A stretch of 8,994 nucleotides of DNA. It comes from Oscillibacter sp. (GTDB taxonomy: Bacteria; Bacillota; Clostridia; Oscillospirales; Oscillospiraceae). The notes beneath the pieces were generated by a model. The model was not told the origin of the DNA. It made no database searches and was given only the letters and a program-made list of their open reading frames with translations. The stretch lies in contig JAHHSB010000050.1 of the NCBI GenBank assembly GCA_020025415.1, positions 1 through 8,994 of the forward strand, written 5' to 3'. Shown here piece after piece: positions 1 through 6,398 of the stretch; the first letter of the stretch is position 1, and the number at the start of each line of letters is the position of its first letter. Made by a program: the position numbers and the translations under genes.

Positions 1-23
1 GAGGAATCGCTATATGCAAAGGC

Positions 24-535
24 TTATTCTTCGTTGAAGCTGCCCTTCCGCGCGCTGCCTTCCGCAGCGGAGGAGACCAGGTGAGCGTATCTGGCCCTTG
101 GGGCCTTCATGCCGGAACCAGCACGGTGCCCGGAGTGACCTTGCAGGCCTTGATGCAGGCGTGCCTGCCGTCGAAGCACATGGCCTTGCCGGTGAAGCGG
201 TGGACCTCCTCGGCGATAGCGGCGGGCCTGGATCTCGATGGCATCGGCAATGTTGGCCCGGGAGGACAGCACATAGTAAGCGCCTCAATGGTTGCCGGAG
301 ATGCCGCCGCAGCAGGCGATGGTGCCCAACTCCACAGGCGTGCCGTCGGTGCGGCAGACGCCGAACTTCACCTGCTTGGCCAGCTTGCGCAGGTGATTGC
401 GACCGGAGACCAAGTCGTTGAAGGAGTTGGCAGTACCGATAATGGGGCGGCTCAGGTCGTTGTATTGGCCTTGTAACAGGTCTTGTTGAATAGAAAATCA
501 AAAGAATTGAACGCGCCAATGCCTTTCTTATTCAT
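24..535 (-). pseudogene. Remnant of an IlvD/Edd-family dehydratase
   Basis: This is a decayed dihydroxy-acid or sugar-acid dehydratase, an Fe-S enzyme family of about 550-600 residues. An ATG at 535-533 follows a good ribosome site (AGAGAGG), but that frame closes quickly. After a frame change, a stretch down to about 225 matches the family's N-terminal part, with RPIIGTANSFNDLVSG, then GTPVELGTIACCGGISGNH, an in-frame TGA (287-285), and SSRANIADAIEIQA. The next homologous piece, in another frame (223-110, HRFTGKAMCFDG and KVTPGTVLVPA), resembles the C-terminal region before the HEGPKG motif (111-94, third frame). The last piece, ARYAHLVSSAAEGS, resembles the normal C-terminus and ends with TAA at 26-24. 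The central domain, including the NCDK-type cluster motif, is gone. About 0.5 kb remains of an expected 1.7 kb, so this is deletion plus frameshifts and not one sequencing error. The neighbours suggest an original sugar-acid or hydroxy-acid role, and the exact substrate is unknown. Confidence 0.8.
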
Positions 536-564
536 GCTGCTGCCTCTCTTTTCTGACAAAATAA

Positions 565-596
565 AAACGCGGATGCGTTTGTGGACTAACCACAAA
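565..596 (-). promoter_or_regulatory. Two overlapping hairpins in the leader of the IlvD-like remnant
   Basis: Two perfect inverted repeats share three bases. TTTGTGG-N5-CCACAAA spans 578-596 and AAACGC-N4-GCGTTT spans 565-580. Read on the minus strand, the first hairpin comes first, and the second is followed by a T-rich stretch, like a weak terminator. A CATAAT-like -10 box lies just upstream on the minus strand (about 603-598), with no good -35 seen. The arrangement could be a small attenuator, or the TTTGTGG dyad could be a repressor operator. Both readings are inference. The dyads themselves are plain in the sequence. Confidence 0.45.
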
Positions 597-632
597 AATT
601 ATGCAGAAACCCGAAAAAGAAGGAAAAGGCAC

Positions 633-674
633 AAAAGGCCGGCAGGCTCCTGTGGGTGCAGAAGCCTGCCGGCC
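633..674 (-). terminator. Rho-independent terminator after the LarA-like gene
   Basis: A perfect 12-bp stem, GGCCGGCAGGCT (637-648) with AGCCTGCCGGCC (663-674), encloses a 14-nt loop. On the minus strand it is followed by TTTT and more T-rich sequence. It starts about 20 nt past the stop codon of the LarA-like gene. It should end the catabolic operon and separate it from the IlvD-like remnant. Confidence 0.9.
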
Positions 675-695
675 TGTTGGAAAGGAAAGGCGTGA

Positions 696-1994
696 TTAGT
701 CGACGATCATGAAGCCCTCGTCGTCGAACTTCATCTCCTCAGGCTCGCTGAGGATCTCAATCTCGGGATTGTTCTTCAGCTCGTCATAATAAGCCTCGGA
801 AACTTCGATCTCGCCCATGGACAGGGTGTCCTTGATGTGGACGATATGGGCATTGGAGAAGTCGATATTGTTGCAGGTGCGGATGGCGATGCGCAGGGCC
901 TGCTCGTCAGTTTCGGCATAGACGGGGATCTTGCCGCCGTTGAGCATGGTAGAGGTCACCACGTGGATCCAAGTGGTCTCAAAGTCGATGTCCCGCAGGC
1001 AGCGGCGGGTGGTGATGTCGGCGCCCACGATGCCGCAGCCGTTGTGGTGGGTCTCCTCGGTCAGGCCGCGGATGAAGACCTTCTTGCAGTTGATGACATC
1101 CTCAAAGCCCTTGGAGTTGCTGCGGCCGGTGATGTTGGGGTCGTGGCCGTTGCCGCTGATGTTCTTGCCGATCTCGTCAATGATCAGCACGTCCATGTCG
1201 TGCATCTTGAACTTGGCGATCTTGGCCTTGGCGATCTCCAGCAGCTCGGCGTCCTTCTCCATAATCAGCTCTTTTTCCATGACCTCGATCTCGCTGATGT
1301 CATCATAGGCGTTCTGCACGATGCCAACGCCGAAGGCCACGGGAGCGTGCTTGAGGAACTCCTCGCACACCTGGGGGATGCGGTCGGCAAAGGTGGGGAA
1401 GCCCATCATGTGGAACATGGAAGCACCCTTGTGCTTGGCCAGGCCGATGGCGCACATCTTGGCCATGCCGCTCTCGTGCTTGCCGCGGAAGTCGGTGTGG
1501 GGCTTGACCTTGTTGACTATGACGATACCGTCGGATTCAGCGGCGTACTTGTCGCAGTAAACGGGAGTGCCGTCGGCCAGGGTGCTGATCTGCACAACCT
1601 CCATGGAGGAGCAAATGGGGCAGCCCATAGCCTCTTCGGTGATGCCGTAGGTGGCGATCATTTCCCGCTGACCCTCAGCGGTGCCGCCGCCGTGGCTGCC
1701 CATGGCGGGGATGATGAAGGGATCAGCGCCCCACTCCTTCAGGGTATTCACGATGGTGCCGATGATAGCGTCCAGGTGGGGGATACCACGGCTGCCGGCC
1801 GTGATGCACAGGCGCTTACCGCGATACTGCTCCTTGTTGTGGAGATTATTTTCCATCTGGCTCTTCACCCAGCCGGGGATATCCTCGATTTTGGTGGGAT
1901 CATAGAGCTGACGGATCTTGAACATCTTGGGGATACGGACCTGCTCCATACCCTCGATCTTGATGTTCATCTGGGGAAAGTCAATGAATTTCAT
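696..1994 (-). CDS. LarA-family (DUF2088) nickel-pincer racemase/epimerase-like protein
   Basis: This intact 432-residue protein is a relative of nickel-dependent lactate racemase LarA, whose family racemises or epimerises alpha-hydroxy acids using a nickel-pincer nucleotide. Visible landmarks are SRGIPHLD (68-75), PAMGSHGGGTAEGQ (96-109), VKPHTDF (163-169), ESGMAKM (174-180) and H195. H101, H166, K179 and H195 are my proposed counterparts of the Lactiplantibacillus LarA residues H108, H174, K184 (pincer tether) and H200 (Ni ligand). The 16-residue K-to-H spacing is kept, while the region between H166 and K179 is 3 residues longer. The length is normal for LarA proteins. The start is supported by AAGGAGG at 2011-2005, 10 nt upstream. 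It is the last gene before a strong terminator, in the same direction as the dehydratase genes. This subfamily (GSHGG instead of the usual GxHRP) is not simple lactate racemase, and its substrate is unknown. The cofactor genes larB, larC and larE are not in the window. Confidence 0.85.
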   Translation of the reverse strand: MKFIDFPQMNIKIEGMEQVRIPKMFKIRQLYDPTKIEDIPGWVKSQMENNLHNKEQYRGKRLCITAGSRGIPHLDAIIGTIVNTLKEWGADPFIIPAMGSHGGGTAEGQREMIATYGITEEAMGCPICSSMEVVQISTLADGTPVYCDKYAAESDGIVIVNKVKPHTDFRGKHESGMAKMCAIGLAKHKGASMFHMMGFPTFADRIPQVCEEFLKHAPVAFGVGIVQNAYDDISEIEVMEKELIMEKDAELLEIAKAKIAKFKMHDMDVLIIDEIGKNISGNGHDPNITGRSNSKGFEDVINCKKVFIRGLTEETHHNGCGIVGADITTRRCLRDIDFETTWIHVVTSTMLNGGKIPVYAETDEQALRIAIRTCNNIDFSNAHIVHIKDTLSMGEIEVSEAYYDELKNNPEIEILSEPEEMKFDDEGFMIVD

Positions 1995-2125
1995 AGCGAT
2001 GCGACCTCCTTAAAGTGATTGCCCGTAGTCTCCGGGCGCGAGAATTCTGAGGCGGAACGAGTGAACCACAGAATGCCTGGAGTTTTTGCGCGGGAGCTCC
2101 TTTCCAACGATGCCAGGGGGTTTAT

Positions 2126-2153
2126 TTGCAGGCGGATGGCTCCGCCGGTGCAA
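2126..2153. repeat. Hairpin-forming inverted repeat
   Basis: TTGCA-GGCGGA (2126-2136) pairs with TCCGCC (2141-2146) and TGCAA (2149-2153), with two unpaired G residues and a 4-nt loop. It lies just downstream of the LarA-type remnant and about 130 bp before the intact LarA-like gene. No T-run follows on the minus strand. It may be an RNA-processing or stabilising stem, or a leftover. From here to 2012 I see nothing else apart from the ribosome site of the next gene. Confidence 0.5.
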
Positions 2154-2167
2154 CAAAGAAATGATTC

Positions 2168-2645
2168 CAGAATGGGGCGGGGCAGCGCGCCGCAGGGCAG
2201 CGCCATGACCCGCTTCAGGTCGGGCGTATCCTCATAGACACGGGCCTGTCCCTCCTCCCGGCTCTTCACCGGGATCATGCCGGCCATGCGCACTTCCCCA
2301 TCGGGCAGGCCGCTGATCAGATAGACCTTGTGGATCTTCTGCAGATACCGCATGGCCGGCAGGGAGATGGCCATCTCTGATTGGAGTGCTCATTCTAAGC
2401 ATCTCACAGGGCCTTGTAGCCGTCGTAATCGGTAAAGCCCTTGCAATAGCCCCCGGGACCGAAGCATTCAAAGCCGTCGGCGCACAGCACCACGGAAGAG
2501 CCCGGATTCATCTGGAGATGATGGCCGCGTCAAAGGCCTCGCGCATGGGCGCGCCGTCGTCGATGTAGAGATGCACGATTTCCAGATCGTCTGCCAGCTC
2601 AAAATCCAGACTGCTCTTATAATAAGGAACCGTTACTTTCTGCAC
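2168..2645 (-). pseudogene. Remnant of a classic LarA-type racemase gene
   Basis: Three frame-shifted pieces together resemble a second LarA-family gene, distinct from the intact one downstream. The first piece (about 2645-2511) reads KVTVPYYKSSLDFELADD, like the LarA N-terminus, and later AFDAAI, ending in a TGA at 2510-2508. The second (about 2520-2407) contains MNPGSSVVLCADGFECFG, like the family's PGG-x-I-x-L-x-A-x-C-x-x-G segment, and ends in a TGA at 2406-2404. The third (2374-2168) contains HKVYLISGLPDGEVRMAG and MIPVKSREEG, then VMALPCGALPRP, like the LarA C-terminus. The catalytic centre with the histidine and lysine residues is missing. About 0.48 kb remains of an expected 1.3 kb. 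It sits 46 bp after the dehydratase stop codon, so it was probably once part of the same operon. Assignment to LarA is by motif memory, not by alignment. Confidence 0.65.
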
Positions 2646-2691
2646 AACGAATCTTCTGCCCTTCTTTTTATTTTAGTGGAAATGTTCCTAA

Positions 2692-3852
2692 TTAGCAATA
2701 GCCACTGTGCTGATCGATGCACATTTCGTTGCAGCCGTTGATTTCGGCTTTGACCTGCTGACCGTTGCACACGGCGATGAGCAGATCCAGCATCTCCTGG
2801 CCCAGCTGCTCCACGCTCTTTTCCCCGGAGATGGAGGTGCTGGTATCCATGTCCAGGATGTCGGTGAGCCACTCATAAGTCTCGCGGTTGCCGGTGACCT
2901 TGATTACGGGAGCGGTGGGAGCGCCCACGGGGTTGCCCCGGCCGGTGGTAAAGATTACCACCTGGGCACCGCCGGCGATCAAAGAGACGGTGGAAGCCAC
3001 GTCAAAGGCGGTGCCGTCCATGAACACCAGGCCCTTTTTGTCCACCAGTTGGCCGTATTCATAGGCGGCCATGAACGGACGGGAGCCGCTCTTGTGGATG
3101 CAGCCGATGGATTTTTCCTCCAGCGTGGTGATGCCGCCGGCCTTGTTGCCCGGAGAGGGGTTGCTGTTGCGCACGTCCTCACCGGCGTCCAGATGCGATT
3201 TCTCGCAGCGTATGACCATGTCGTAGATCTTCTGGCCCACTTCCGGCGTGGCGCCCCGGGCCCGCAGGATCTTCTCAGCGCCGATGGCCTCCGGCGTCTC
3301 GGCCAGGATGGCGGTGCCGCCGGCATCCACCAGATAGTCGGACACCCAGCCCAGCACCACGTTGGAAGACAGACCCGACGTGGGATCGGAGCCGCCGCAC
3401 TCCAGGCCCAGGGTCAGCTCGCTCAGGTCGCAGGGCTCCCGCTTGCACAGGTCGGCCTGGGCCTTCATGGCGGTGATGATCTTCACGCCCCGGGCCACGG
3501 TCTTGCCCAGACCGCCCTCGCCCTGGATAGAGATGTACTCCACCGGCTTGCAGGTCTTGGCACCGATCTCTGCCCGATAGCGGTCTTCCTGAATGGTTTC
3601 GCAGCCGTTGCCCACGATCAGCACGCCATAGACGTTGCCGTTGGCGATGAGGCCGGAGATGATTTCCAAAGTCATGGCTGTATCTCGGGAATCCTGGGCA
3701 CAGCCGTTGGGGTTTTCCAGATAGGTCACACCCTCCACCGCCTGGGCGATCTTCTGGGCGGCGATGGTGGAGCACAGGCAGCCGGGCATGACGACTACAT
3801 GATTGCGAATGCCTACACGGCCATCCGGCCGGCGATATCCTTGAAACTGCAT
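2692..3852 (-). CDS. UxaA/GarD-type hydro-lyase, large catalytic subunit
   Basis: This 386-residue protein is the C-terminal catalytic half (GD_AH_C) of the altronate/galactarate dehydratase family, which removes water from aldonic, aldaric or other hydroxy acids to give 2-keto products. Hallmarks are GYRRPDGRVGIRN (5-17), LGLECGGSD (148-156), AETPEAIGAEKIL (184-196), NPSPGNKAGG (231-240), EEKS (245-248) and FTTGRG (301-306). Many cysteines (C25, C27, C51, C84, C152 and a C-rich tail from 374) fit a metal-dependent enzyme. The N-terminal SAF domain is a separate gene just upstream. The two are only 3 nt apart, with the AAGGAGG ribosome site inside the small gene's end, which implies coupled translation and a two-subunit enzyme. 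UxaA homologues are often one fused chain of about 490-500 residues. The substrate (altronate, galactarate, sulfolactate or another acid) cannot be fixed from the sequence. Confidence 0.9.
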   Translation of the reverse strand: MQFQGYRRPDGRVGIRNHVVVMPGCLCSTIAAQKIAQAVEGVTYLENPNGCAQDSRDTAMTLEIISGLIANGNVYGVLIVGNGCETIQEDRYRAEIGAKTCKPVEYISIQGEGGLGKTVARGVKIITAMKAQADLCKREPCDLSELTLGLECGGSDPTSGLSSNVVLGWVSDYLVDAGGTAILAETPEAIGAEKILRARGATPEVGQKIYDMVIRCEKSHLDAGEDVRNSNPSPGNKAGGITTLEEKSIGCIHKSGSRPFMAAYEYGQLVDKKGLVFMDGTAFDVASTVSLIAGGAQVVIFTTGRGNPVGAPTAPVIKVTGNRETYEWLTDILDMDTSTSISGEKSVEQLGQEMLDLLIAVCNGQQVKAEINGCNEMCIDQHSGYC

Positions 3853-3855
3853 ACT

Positions 3856-4134
3856 TCAGCCCTCCTTTTTGTCGCTGGACAAGTTCTGGGTGTGGACGTG
3901 ATCTCCCACCTCGATATCCACCGTAGCGTAGCCGATGTGCTCGCTGTACTTTTTCACGGACTCGCCCTGCTTCACGGCGCGGATGGCGATCTTGTGATAG
4001 GTGGGGATCTCCTGCCGGGCGACAACGCTCCGGGTCTGGCCGTCAACGGAGAATGTGACGGTTTGGCCGATGCCAATGGGGGCAATGACGGTGGCCACAT
4101 CATCGTCAGGGGTGATAATAATAGCATTTTCCAT
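3856..4134 (-). CDS. SAF-domain small subunit of a UxaA-type hydro-lyase
   Basis: This 92-residue protein matches the N-terminal SAF domain of UxaA/GarD-family dehydratases. It has a DDVATVIAPI start (11-20), then IPTYHKIAIRAV (43-54), KKYSEHIGYA (61-70) and GDHVHTQN (77-84). In relatives the last motif usually reads VHTHN or VHVHN, so Q83 in place of histidine is a small departure. The partner is the catalytic subunit encoded directly downstream. This is the first gene of the operon. A GAGGAGG-like site lies about 11 nt before the ATG, and a sigma-54 promoter lies a further 40 nt upstream. The protein is too small to act alone and should form a complex with the large subunit. Confidence 0.88.
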   Translation of the reverse strand: MENAIIITPDDDVATVIAPIGIGQTVTFSVDGQTRSVVARQEIPTYHKIAIRAVKQGESVKKYSEHIGYATVDIEVGDHVHTQNLSSDKKEG

Positions 4135-4190
4135 GGGTATAATTTCCTCCTCTTGGCTGCGGTAGCATAAAACAGCTCATAAAAAATATA

Positions 4191-4206
4191 AGCAAACCCG
4201 ATGCCA
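4191..4206 (-). promoter_or_regulatory. Sigma-54 (-24/-12) promoter of the dehydratase/LarA operon
   Basis: The minus strand reads TGGCATCGGGTTTGCT, with the invariant GG and GC exactly 10 nt apart, close to the consensus TGGCAC-N5-TTGC. Transcription would begin near 4181, giving a leader of roughly 45 nt before the SAF gene. The divergent neighbour encodes a sigma-54 activator with the GAFTGA loop, which makes this reading strong. Confidence 0.85.
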
Positions 4207-4225
4207 GGAATCTTCCGCCGGACAA

Positions 4226-4246
4226 AAAGGGCATGGTTGGCCCTTT
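4226..4246. repeat. Inverted repeat AAAGGGC-N7-GCCCTTT
   Basis: Perfect 7-bp arms lie at 4226-4232 and 4240-4246, about 45-65 bp upstream of the inferred sigma-54 start site. It could be a protein-binding site, for example for an IHF-like or second regulator, or a leftover hairpin. The right arm overlaps the TTTCC-N4-GGAAA dyad at 4244-4257. Confidence 0.5.
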
Positions 4247-4257
4247 CCTCATGGAAA
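4244..4257. promoter_or_regulatory. Degenerate third copy of the activator dyad
   Basis: TTTCC-N4-GGAAA has the same geometry as the two TTTCA-N4-TGAAA sites at 4285-4317, differing at the inner position of each arm. Its centre is 41 bp, about four helical turns, from the nearer of those sites and about 70 bp upstream of the expected sigma-54 start. It may be a weaker activator site. Confidence 0.35.
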
Positions 4258-4284
4258 GAAGAAAATCTGTACAGTTCCTACAAA

Positions 4285-4317
4285 TTTCAAAGCTGAAAAT
4301 CTATTTCACTTTTGAAA
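4285..4317. promoter_or_regulatory. Tandem TTTCA-N4-TGAAA dyads, likely upstream activating sequences
   Basis: Two perfect 14-bp dyads with identical arms lie at 4285-4298 and 4304-4317, centres 19 bp apart. They sit about 110 and 130 bp upstream of the inferred sigma-54 start site, the usual range for enhancer sites bound by sigma-54 activators. The second site overlaps the -35 box of the regulator's own promoter, which suggests autoregulation. The dyads are seen directly. The bound protein is inferred from position and divergent layout. Confidence 0.7.
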
Positions 4318-4341
4318 CACTCCGTGCTATGCTTATATAGA
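4312..4341 (+). promoter_or_regulatory. Sigma-A-type promoter of the sigma-54 activator gene
   Basis: TTGAAA (4312-4317) is followed by TATATA at 4334-4339 (16-bp spacer) or TATAGA at 4336-4341 (18-bp spacer). Transcription would start near 4347 and leave a leader of about 45 nt. The -35 box lies inside an activator dyad. Confidence 0.65.
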
Positions 4342-4391
4342 ATGAGAAGAAAGGGCCTGTCCACCGGGCAGGGCGAGGGGCGAAGAGCGGC

Positions 4392-6329
4392 ATGAATGGA
4401 ACGAAGGACCCGAAGTTTATTGCGGTGTATTATGACGAAAAGGTGGCCCTCCGGGGCTTTGCGGAGCTGGATGCGTTCATTTACCGGACGATCATTTCTC
4501 CGCCGGGGCCGACACTGCTGGAGGAGATCGAAAAAACCTGTCAGGAGACGGAGATTTCCGGCGTCCTGACCCGGGGCAGCCTGGCCTGGTATCTCCATGA
4601 GCATCACATCTCCGTGCCCATTTTCGACGTGAAATACGACGTCAAGACCATCTTTCGGTTGATCCAGGGCTGCGTGGCTGACGGGTATTGCAAAATCGGT
4701 ATTTTTGAGATCGACCGCACCGCCCTGCCAGAAGACGCCATCGGCCTCCGGGACCGCCTGGAGCTGAGCGACTGCACGGTGCTGTACTACAAGGCCCGGG
4801 ACAACGAGAACCTCCGGCGCACCATCGAGCAGCTCTCCCGGCAGGGGGAGATCGATATCGTGGTGGGGGATTCCGAGCCGCTGTTCATTGCCCAGAGCCT
4901 GGGGCTGCCCAACCGGCCCTTCTACATCGACCAGTATCCCTGGATCGGGGCCCTGACAGAGGCCTGCTACCTGACGGAGATGACCCGCAAGCAGGCCAGC
5001 CAGGACAACTTTATCGAGGTCATTACCAACATCATCTCCGAGGCGGTGGTGATCGTGGATCGGGCGGGGCAGGTCAAGCGCTGCAACCGTAAGGGCCTGC
5101 AGCTGTTTTCCAATAAAGCGCCCCAGCATACCATTACGGAGATTGTCCCCGGGGGCATGGAGGAGCTGCTGGCCCAGACGGCCAACCAGCTGATGACCAT
5201 CTGCTCCCGGCAGTATGTAGCCAATATCGTGCCGCTGCTCATCGGGACAGAGGAGCACTACGCCGTGATCCTCAACAACGTCCGCTACGTGGAGGGCATG
5301 GAGATGTCCATCCGCAAGCAGAATAAAAATAACGGCCTGGCGGCCAAATTTACCTTTGACAATATCATCTGCCAGGACGAGGCCACCCGCAAGCTGGTGA
5401 AGGTGGCCAAAAAGTATGCCCGCACCAACAGCACGGTTCTTATCTGCGGGGAGACCGGCACCGGCAAGGAGGTCTTTGCTTCGAGCATCCACAACGCCAG
5501 TCTTCGGCGGGACGGGCCCTTCGTGGCCATCAACTGCGCCACTCTCAGCGAGACGCTGATTGAAAGCGAGCTGTTCGGCTATGAGCGGGGCGCCTTTACC
5601 GGGGCGCTGCAAAGCGGCAAGGCGGGCCTTTTCGAGTTGGCCCACAAGGGCAGCATCTTCCTGGACGAGGTGGGAGAGCTGCCGCTGCGCCTGCAGGCCA
5701 AGCTGCTGCGGGTGCTCCAGGAAAAGGAGATCATGCGGGTGGGGGGCAGCAAGGTCATCCCCGTGGATGTCCGGGTCATCGCCGCCACCAACCAGAACCT
5801 GCGGGAGATGGTCCGGGAAAACAAATTCCGGGAGGATCTTTACTACCGCCTGGCCCTGCTGGAGATCGAGATCCCGCCCCTGCGCCGCCGACCGGGGGAC
5901 ATCATCCCCCTGTTTACCGACTTTTTGACGGAGACGGCGGAGCGGGAGGGCCGCTCCATTTACTGGAACAGCCCTGATGTGTTCACTCCGCTGCTCACCT
6001 GCCGCTGGAGCGGTAATATCCGGGAGCTGCGGAATCTGGCCGAACGGGTGGCGCTGCTGTGCGACGGCAACAAGCTCACTGCCGCCACGATTGAAAGTAT
6101 GCTCCGCCGCTCCGATGACAGCAGGCAGGGGGAGGACCAGTACAGCTGCGGCATCACCGGGGATCTGAAAGCCTTTGAGCGGGATTACATCGAGTTTTTG
6201 CTGCGGCGCTTCGGCGGGGACCGGGACCAGTTGTGCCGCTTCCTCCACATGAGCAAGACCACCCTTTGGCGCAAGCTCTCCCGGGGGGCAGAAGAGCCCC
6301 GGGAGGAGGACGCCGGGGTGGAGATGTGA
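4392..6329 (+). CDS. Sigma-54-dependent activator with PrpR_N sensor
   Basis: This 645-residue enhancer-binding protein remodels sigma-54 RNA polymerase using ATP. Residues about 10-195 resemble the PrpR_N ligand-sensing domain (GVLTRGSLAWYL at 57-68, VPIFDV at 75-80, IVVGD at 156-160). PrpR itself senses 2-methylcitrate. A PAS-like segment (about 205-300, EAVVIVDRAGQVKRCN) follows. The AAA+ domain has Walker A GETGTGKE (353-360), the sigma-54-contacting GAFTGA loop (400-405), Walker B IFLDEVGE (422-429), FREDLYYRL (479-487) and GNIRELRN (541-548). A Fis-type helix-turn-helix lies at about 595-631 (LCRFLHMSKTTLWRKL). No key residue is missing. The gene is divergent from the dehydratase operon and shares its intergenic control region, so it is the likely specific activator. 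The ligand is probably a small carboxylic acid of that pathway (inference). The ribosome site before the ATG is weak (GAGGGG, about 11 nt away), which fits low expression. Confidence 0.93.
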   Translation: MNGTKDPKFIAVYYDEKVALRGFAELDAFIYRTIISPPGPTLLEEIEKTCQETEISGVLTRGSLAWYLHEHHISVPIFDVKYDVKTIFRLIQGCVADGYCKIGIFEIDRTALPEDAIGLRDRLELSDCTVLYYKARDNENLRRTIEQLSRQGEIDIVVGDSEPLFIAQSLGLPNRPFYIDQYPWIGALTEACYLTEMTRKQASQDNFIEVITNIISEAVVIVDRAGQVKRCNRKGLQLFSNKAPQHTITEIVPGGMEELLAQTANQLMTICSRQYVANIVPLLIGTEEHYAVILNNVRYVEGMEMSIRKQNKNNGLAAKFTFDNIICQDEATRKLVKVAKKYARTNSTVLICGETGTGKEVFASSIHNASLRRDGPFVAINCATLSETLIESELFGYERGAFTGALQSGKAGLFELAHKGSIFLDEVGELPLRLQAKLLRVLQEKEIMRVGGSKVIPVDVRVIAATNQNLREMVRENKFREDLYYRLALLEIEIPPLRRRPGDIIPLFTDFLTETAEREGRSIYWNSPDVFTPLLTCRWSGNIRELRNLAERVALLCDGNKLTAATIESMLRRSDDSRQGEDQYSCGITGDLKAFERDYIEFLLRRFGGDRDQLCRFLHMSKTTLWRKLSRGAEEPREEDAGVEM

Positions 6330-6398
6330 CGGGCGTCTGCCGGCGCTTGAGGCCAGAAAATGGCCGGCCGGAAGAAAAGTATGAGTGCAATTTTATTC

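Noticed and set aside
285..287. In-frame TGA in the IlvD-like remnant as a selenocysteine codon
   Set aside because: The gene is also frameshifted and lacks its core, no SECIS-like element was evident, and selenocysteine is not expected at this position.
81..476. Plus-strand open frames of 107-131 codons in the first 480 bases
   Set aside because: They are antisense to conserved IlvD-type motifs and have no convincing ribosome site or family features.
837..2018. A 393-codon plus-strand frame opposite the LarA-like gene
   Set aside because: A composition shadow, made of repeats of V, D, G, H and L without recognisable domains.
1991..2374. A 127-residue protein between the LarA remnant and the intact LarA-like gene
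   Set aside because: Only its first 69 residues resemble anything, a LarA C-terminus. The rest is non-coding read-through to just before the next gene, so I treat it as part of a pseudogene.
2707..4170. A 487-codon open frame on the plus strand opposite the dehydratase genes
   Set aside because: It is the complement of two well-recognised genes in G+C-rich DNA. Its translation is low-complexity (rich in G, A, D, H, L) and matches no family known to me.
4226..4246. The AAAGGGC dyad as a Rho-independent terminator
   Set aside because: It lies upstream of both divergent starts, no gene ends nearby, and no adequate T-run follows on either strand.
4287..6248. A 653-codon open frame on the minus strand opposite the sigma-54 activator
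   Set aside because: The plus-strand frame has every motif of an enhancer-binding protein. The antisense frame would also run through the control region and is a codon-bias shadow.
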